Source: Couchioplanes caeruleus
Lineage (GTDB): Bacteria; Actinomycetota; Actinomycetes; Mycobacteriales; Micromonosporaceae
Reading direction: 5' to 3'
Assembly: GCF_023499255.1 (NCBI RefSeq)
Contig: NZ_CP092183.1
Location: forward strand, 4,398,501 to 4,462,500
DNA: 64,000 bases
Positions within the stretch are counted from its first letter, which is position 1; the number at the start of each line of letters is the position of its first letter. The notes beneath the pieces were generated by a model that searched no databases, was not told where the DNA came from, and saw only the letters and a program-made list of their open reading frames with translations. Below are positions 59,964 through 64,000 of this stretch, piece by piece. The position numbers and the translations under genes were made by a program.

Positions 59964-60760
59964 TGGTCCGCCACCTCCGAGATCAAGGCGAGTGTCTGTT
60001 GCCGTGGCAGCGCCTCGGCACGCACAGCCTCCCATGCCTCCTGGAGTACTGCTACCTCCTCGGCGGCGTCGACGACGGTGCCCTTGATCTGGTTGTCGAG
60101 GTAGGCGGTGTCTCTGCCCTCGAACGGTGATGCGAGGACGAACGGGCCGCTCAGGCCGGTGTAGCCGCCGACGGCCCTCGGCACGACGTGGATGTGGATG
60201 TTCGGCCGTCCGGCCAATTCGATCAGTCGGAGCAGCTGGGCCCGCATCGTGGACGGGCCGCCGATCGGCCGTTCGAGAACCGTCTGATCGAGGACGGCGA
60301 CGATCAGCGGGGGCGGGGTGCGGTCCAGCACCTGCTGTCGTTCGATACGGCTGGCGACGATCTGCTCGACCTGGTCGGACTGCAGGGGACTGCCGGTCGC
60401 GCAGAGGGCGTGTGCGTATGCCGGGGTCTGGAAGAGGCCCGGCAGGACGAGCGGCTGGAACGAGCGCAAGGCCCGGGCGTCGCGTTCGATGGCCGCCCAT
60501 TCCCGGAACCAGGGGAGCAGCGATTCCCGGACCGTCGCCTCGCGGATGCGCAAGAGGAGGCCTCCGCCGCCCAGCGCCTCGTCGCACTTCTGGGCGAAGT
60601 CCATCCGCGGCGGCCGGCGGCACTGTTCGACGGCCGCAACCAGTGACGCCGAATAGCTGATCTTTTCGGCGAGAGCCTCCTGTGACAGGCCAGCCCCGCA
60701 GCGGAGGCGGCGCAGTTCGCCTGCGAACAGTTCCAAGACCTGGAGTTGCGTCACCTGCAC
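59954..60760 (-). CDS. XRE-family regulator with DUF5753 (Scr1-type)
   Basis: 268 residues. The N-terminal HTH (about 8-62) is LELFAGELRRLRCGAGLSQEALAEKISYSASLVAAVEQCRR. A DUF5753 ligand domain follows (about 85-262): SFQPLVLPGLFQTPAYAHAL, VASRIERQQVL, PLIVAVLDQTVLERPIGG, QLLRLIELAGRPNIHIHVVPR and GPFVLASPFEG. These regulators act with a DUF397 protein, encoded just downstream. Its 3' part is the intact form of the fragment at 57348-57557. Confidence 0.92.
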   Translation of the reverse strand: MQVTQLQVLELFAGELRRLRCGAGLSQEALAEKISYSASLVAAVEQCRRPPRMDFAQKCDEALGGGGLLLRIREATVRESLLPWFREWAAIERDARALRSFQPLVLPGLFQTPAYAHALCATGSPLQSDQVEQIVASRIERQQVLDRTPPPLIVAVLDQTVLERPIGGPSTMRAQLLRLIELAGRPNIHIHVVPRAVGGYTGLSGPFVLASPFEGRDTAYLDNQIKGTVVDAAEEVAVLQEAWEAVRAEALPRQQTLALISEVADQWT

Positions 60761-61005
60761 GCTCCTGCACTGGGGCCCATCGAAGTCTTACAAGCTCGTT
60801 GTGGCGGTCTTGAGACTTCCGAAGGTGTCGATGCGTGCGCAAGGGTGTCACCCAGACGGCCGGCTGGAACGGGTGGCAGATTGCATGCCAAGGACAGGTC
60901 GCGTCGTGCGGGCCGCCTCCATCTCCTGGGGGGGCGGTCCGCTGACCGCGCCCGCAGAGCCAACCTGCCGCCGCCAGATCCCGTCGTGATCCGGGGAGGT
61001 CGGAA

Positions 61006-61137
61006 ATGGTGGATGAGTGGCATGCGGCGCGCGGGCGCCGGTGGTGGTTCCTCGGGCGCCGGCGCTGCGTGTGTGGTCTGCCGTGGCCGTGCGTCGACGC
61101 GAGGCTGCGGGAGGTCCGACGGCTCCGGCGCGGGTGA
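61006..61137 (+). CDS. Small Cys/Arg/Trp-rich 43-residue protein
   Basis: ATG 61006 is preceded at six bases by GGGGAGG (60993-60999), the strongest ribosome site of this stretch. The product begins MVDEWHAARGRRWWFLGRRR and continues CVCGLPWPCVDARLREVRR. A WWFLGRR core and three cysteines (CxC and C) suggest a tiny metal-binding or membrane-surface protein. It is too short for most gene finders. Divergent from the XRE gene (245-bp gap). I recognise no family for certain. Confidence 0.65.
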   Translation: MVDEWHAARGRRWWFLGRRRCVCGLPWPCVDARLREVRRLRRG

Positions 61138-61159
61138 CGCGGCCCGCTACCCTGGCGCG

Positions 61160-61528
61160 ATGATCACCCGGACGGCGGCAGCGAAGATCGTCGTCATCGG
61201 CCTCGGCGTGCTCGGTTGTCTCTGGGTGTTGTGGTTCTTCGCGCTCATGGCCTTCGGCAGCGAGGGTGCGCTGCCGCCGAAGTCGCGGATTCCCGCCGTG
61301 CCGGCCGGCGCGAGCGTCGTCGAGCAGAGCGAGCAGTGCGGGTCCGGTGGGTGCTGGTGGCAGCTCGTCCTGGCGCCCGCCGCCGGGCAGTCGCCGGCCG
61401 ACCTCGCCCGCCGGATGGGGCTCACCGAGGAGCAGAGCCTGTCGCCTGAGCTGTTCGACCCCGGATACGTCTACGTGGGGTCCGAAACGCGAGGTGACCG
61501 CCTGGTCGTCCACGTCGGGTACCAGTGA
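61160..61528 (+). CDS. Single-span membrane protein of unknown function
   Basis: 122 residues from ATG 61160, preferred because the ORF upstream is GC-shadow sequence. One N-terminal span (KIVVIGLGVLGCLWVLWFFALMAFG), then an external domain with QCGSGGCWWQLVLAP and ADLARRMGLTEEQSLSPELFDP ... DRLVVHVGYQ. The external pair of cysteines could form a disulfide. It lies 22 bp after the 43-residue gene, so the two may be one transcript. Confidence 0.7.
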   Translation: MITRTAAAKIVVIGLGVLGCLWVLWFFALMAFGSEGALPPKSRIPAVPAGASVVEQSEQCGSGGCWWQLVLAPAAGQSPADLARRMGLTEEQSLSPELFDPGYVYVGSETRGDRLVVHVGYQ

Positions 61529-61576
61529 CAGCGTGCCTGGCTTGCGCCGGGCGCCGCGGACCTGTGAGGTACCAGG

Positions 61577-62149
61577 ATGAGCAACCCCGGCACCGCCGTC
61601 ACCTACCTCCTCATCGACGGGGAGAACATCGACTCGACCCTCGGGCAGCAGATCCTCGATCATCGTCCCAATCCGGACGAGCGGCCCCGGTGGGAGCGGT
61701 TGCGGCAGTTCGCCGAGGAGACGTGGGGACAGGCCGTGACGGCCCTGTTCTTCCTGAACGCGTCGTCCGGGGCGTTGCCGACCCCGTTCATCCGGGCCCT
61801 GCAGTCGATGGACTACCGGCCGATCCCGCTGTCCGGCGGCCCGGGGCAGAAGGTGGTGGACATCGGTATCCAGCGCACGCTGGACGCCATCGGCAAGCGC
61901 CGCGGGGACGTGCTGCTGGCCAGCCACGACGGGGACTTCCTGCCGCACATCGGGCGGCTGCTGCGCGACGACGGGCGGCGGGTCGGGGTCGTCGGGTTCC
62001 CCGAGTTCTTCAATTCCGGGTTCGACCACCTGGTCGGCGACGGGCTGGAGCTGTTCGACCTGGAGCTGGACGCGGGATGTTTCACCAGCGTGCTGCCCCG
62101 CGTCCGGATCCTGCCGATCGACACCTTCGACCCTGAACCGTTTCTGTAG
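61577..62149 (+). CDS. NYN-domain (LabA/PIN-like) protein
   Basis: 190 residues: the NYN start YLLIDGENIDSTLGQQIL with the metal Asp, LRQFAEETWGQAVTALFFLN, KVVDIGIQRTLDAI with an Asp, and RRGDVLLASHDGDFLPHIGRLL, where ASHDGDF is the second acidic cluster. NYN proteins are PIN-fold RNases; here all four acidic positions look present, so RNA cleavage is plausible. Target unknown. It lies 48 bp after the preceding gene, in the same direction. Confidence 0.82.
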   Translation: MSNPGTAVTYLLIDGENIDSTLGQQILDHRPNPDERPRWERLRQFAEETWGQAVTALFFLNASSGALPTPFIRALQSMDYRPIPLSGGPGQKVVDIGIQRTLDAIGKRRGDVLLASHDGDFLPHIGRLLRDDGRRVGVVGFPEFFNSGFDHLVGDGLELFDLELDAGCFTSVLPRVRILPIDTFDPEPFL

Positions 62150-62289
62150 AAAGGGGCAGAGCCGGGTGCCTGCCGTTCCCCCGGGTGGCGCGCGTCGCCC
62201 AGGATGGGACGGCAGGGATCGAGCCCAACCGGTCGCCAGGGCCCGTGAGCCCGAGGCGGGGCAGATCCACCACCGTTCAGGAGACTCCC

Positions 62290-63267
62290 GTGCCAACCCC
62301 CTCCCGTACGATCCGCATCGCCGTGGTCTCAGGCGCTGCCCTCGTGATGGCGGCCGGCGCGTCGTACGCCATGGCGAACGACACCGCAGCACAGAAGAGC
62401 GGCCAGCAGGCGAGGAGCGTCAAGGCGTTCCCGGCGAACGCGAAGTTCGACTACCAGATCGGCGCCGCGTACACGCCGCCGTCCGGGGTGAAGGTCGTCA
62501 GCCGTGACGTCGGCGCGACGCCCGCCGCCGGGCTGTACAACGTCTGCTACATCAACGGTTTCCAGACGCAGCCCGACGACGGCGCGGGCGGCGAGGGCAC
62601 CAGCCAGTGGTTCGCCGCCGACTCCGCGCGGCGCAAGCTGCTGCTGCCCAACCCGACGCCGGGCGTGCCGACCGCCGACGACGGCGGGAAGTACTCGCGG
62701 GACTTCTACGTCGACCCCGGCTGGCCGGACGAGATCATGTTCGACGTGCGGACGGCGGCGAACCGGGACGCGCTGGCGCAGATCATCGGGCGGCAGGTCA
62801 CGACCTGTGCGAGCAAGGGCTTCGACGCCGTCGAGGTGGACAACATCGACACCTTCACCCGGGCGTACGCGAACGTCGAGGACCGCAAGCGGGCCAAGGA
62901 CGACCCCGACTTCGACGGTACGGACGCACCGAAGCTGATGACCTCCGCACAGGCGCTGGCGTACGCGAAGCTCCTCATCGATCGCGCCCACGCGGCCGGT
63001 CTCTCGATCGCCCAGAAGAACACCGCGGAGCTGGAGGGCGACGGCAAGGCCGCCGGGTTCGACTTCGCCGTGGTCGAGGAGTGCGGGAGCACCGGGGAGT
63101 GCGCTGACTACGCCGGGGTCTACGGCGGCAAGTGGGTCGACGTCGAGTATTCGTCGTCCGGGTTCACGAAGGCGTGCCGCAGCGTCAAGAGCAAGATCTC
63201 GGTGGTACGCCGGGACCAGATGGTCACCGCACCCGGCTCGGGGACGTACGTCTACGACGAGTGCTGA
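62290..63267 (+). CDS. Secreted GH114-like endo-alpha-1,4-polygalactosaminidase
   Basis: 325 residues from GTG 62290 (CAGGAG seven bases upstream). A signal peptide (RTIRIAVVSGAALVMAAGASYA) precedes a TIM-barrel domain. It has FDYQIGAAYTPPSGVKVVSRDV, GLYNVCYINGFQTQPDD, YSRDFYVDPGWPDEIMFDVRT, GFDAVEVDNIDTFTRAY with catalytic-type Glu/Asp, and LSIAQKNTAEL, FAVVEECG. These are the family 114 blocks. It would cleave galactosaminogalactan-type polymers of fungi or bacteria. It is the last gene before selA, 48 bp away. Confidence 0.82.
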   Translation: MPTPSRTIRIAVVSGAALVMAAGASYAMANDTAAQKSGQQARSVKAFPANAKFDYQIGAAYTPPSGVKVVSRDVGATPAAGLYNVCYINGFQTQPDDGAGGEGTSQWFAADSARRKLLLPNPTPGVPTADDGGKYSRDFYVDPGWPDEIMFDVRTAANRDALAQIIGRQVTTCASKGFDAVEVDNIDTFTRAYANVEDRKRAKDDPDFDGTDAPKLMTSAQALAYAKLLIDRAHAAGLSIAQKNTAELEGDGKAAGFDFAVVEECGSTGECADYAGVYGGKWVDVEYSSSGFTKACRSVKSKISVVRRDQMVTAPGSGTYVYDEC

Positions 63268-63315
63268 CCCGCCGCCGGGTACGGTGAATCCGGCGACAGG
63301 GCGAGGAGGCGCGGG

Positions 63316-64000
63316 TTGGGTGACACCACGGTGGATCCGCGGCGCCGGATCCCGCGTACCGATGCCGTGCTCGCCGACCCCCGGATAGCCGCCGCCATCC
63401 CGCGTCTCGGGCGCGGGCCGGTCAAGGCCGCGGTCGTCGCCGCTCAGCAGCGCGCCCGCACCGGGGAGATCGCCCCCGGCGATGTGGCCGCGGCCGCCCT
63501 GGAGGCTCTGCCGGGCACCCCGGGCGGCCTGCGGCCGGTCCTGAACGCGACCGGCGTCGTGCTGCACACCAACCTGGGCCGGGCCGCGCTGTCGGCGGCC
63601 GCGGTCGCGGCGGTCGCGGCGGCGAGCGGGCACACCGACGTCGAGCTGGACCTGGCGACCGGACGGCGGGCCCGGCGGGGCCGGGGCGCGCTCGCGGCGC
63701 TGGCGGCGGCCGTGCCGGACGCGGGCGGCGTGCACGTGGTCAACAACGGCGCGGCCGCGCTCGTGCTGGCCGCCACCGCGCTCGCCGCCGGCCGGGAGAT
63801 CGTGGTGAGCCGCGGCGAGCTGGTCGAGATCGGCGACGGGTTCCGGCTGCCCGACCTGCTGGAGTCGACCGGGGCGCGGTTGCGCGAGGTCGGCACCACC
63901 AACCGCACGTCGTACGCCGACTACGCCGAGGCGGTGGGCCCGGGCACCGGCTTCGTCCTCAAGGTGCACCCGTCGAACTTCGTGGTGCGCGGCTTCACCC
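63316..64000 (+). CDS. selA: L-seryl-tRNA(Sec) selenium transferase, N-terminal part
   Basis: Starts at TTG 63316 (GAGGAGG upstream) or GTG 63331 and runs off the window end after about 228 residues. SelA blocks are RRRIPRTDAVLADPRIAAAI, LRPVLNATGVVLHTNLGRAAL, the PLP-fold VHVVNNGAAALVLAATALA, EIVVSRGELVEIGDGFRLPDLL, REVGTTNRTSYADYAEAV and VLKVHPSNFVVRGF. It is a PLP enzyme that converts Ser-tRNA-Sec to Sec-tRNA-Sec using selenophosphate. The PLP lysine is beyond the window; selB is expected next. Together with selD, selC and fdhA it completes most of the Sec pathway here. Confidence 0.94.
   Translation, partial: MGDTTVDPRRRIPRTDAVLADPRIAAAIPRLGRGPVKAAVVAAQQRARTGEIAPGDVAAAALEALPGTPGGLRPVLNATGVVLHTNLGRAALSAAAVAAVAAASGHTDVELDLATGRRARRGRGALAALAAAVPDAGGVHVVNNGAAALVLAATALAAGREIVVSRGELVEIGDGFRLPDLLESTGARLREVGTTNRTSYADYAEAVGPGTGFVLKVHPSNFVVRGFT

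Overview
The window is GC-rich (about 73% by eye), uses GTG/TTG starts freely and is gene-dense. DosR-type regulators, DUF397/XRE pairs, MMPL, SpoIIE-type phosphatases, ricin-domain hydrolases and F420/LLM oxidoreductases all point to a filamentous actinobacterium. Micromonosporaceae (Actinoplanes-like) is my best guess, but this is inference. There is no rRNA, CRISPR array, integrase or transposase. The one tRNA I see is a selenocysteine tRNA.

Layout. 0-3.8 kb: universal stress protein fragment, DosR-like regulator, nucleoside hydrolase, LLM oxidoreductase, double-GNAT protein. 3.8-7.1 kb: secreted polysaccharide-degrading genes (a frameshifted alginate-lyase-family gene and a ricin/GH55-like protein) behind two LacI-type palindromes. 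7.1-10.2 kb: leftward operon of a ribbon-helix-helix (HicB-like) regulator, DUF4097 adhesin-like protein, DrrA-like ATPase and a damaged DrrB-like permease. 10.2-23.3 kb: mixed housekeeping and envelope genes (DoxX with a perfect CebR-type box, RDD, SDR, MMPL, FKBP, YaaA, STAS, CopC-CopD, phosphoglucomutase). 23.3-26.4 kb: two-component pair whose sensor carries a second, degenerate kinase module. 26.5-34.2 kb: signalling genes (two c-di-GMP enzymes around gnd, an orphan MazF-like toxin, an ANTAR-PAS-PP2C phosphatase). 34.2-42 kb: radical SAM spore-photoproduct-lyase-like protein, BKACE, Nudix, methyltransferase, globin, hydrolase, DksA-like and others.

The biological core is a dispersed selenocysteine locus. 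A formate dehydrogenase operon (42.1-47.6 kb) has an in-frame UGA at 42678-42680 followed by a SECIS-like hairpin with a GGTCT loop. selD lies at 52.6-53.6 kb, selC (tRNA-Sec, anticodon TCA) at 53771-53863, and selA starts at 63316 and runs off the end. Together these would make, charge and use Sec in the Mo/W formate dehydrogenase. selD overlaps an ATP-grasp gene and a beta-flower-like gene in one tight operon whose purpose I do not know. Between fdh and selD lie a FAD monooxygenase with a divergent GntR-TetR fusion regulator and a GH43-ricin enzyme.

Between selC and selA is accessory DNA. A partner-switch pair (STAS/PP2C) and VOC/GNAT genes are followed by an island at 57.1-60.8 kb: a lower-GC OLD-like ATPase-TOPRIM gene flanked by two copies of a DUF397/XRE pair. 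One XRE copy is cut down to its C-terminus beside a 46-nt perfect palindrome. This island is the best candidate here for an uncharacterised (possibly defence) module.
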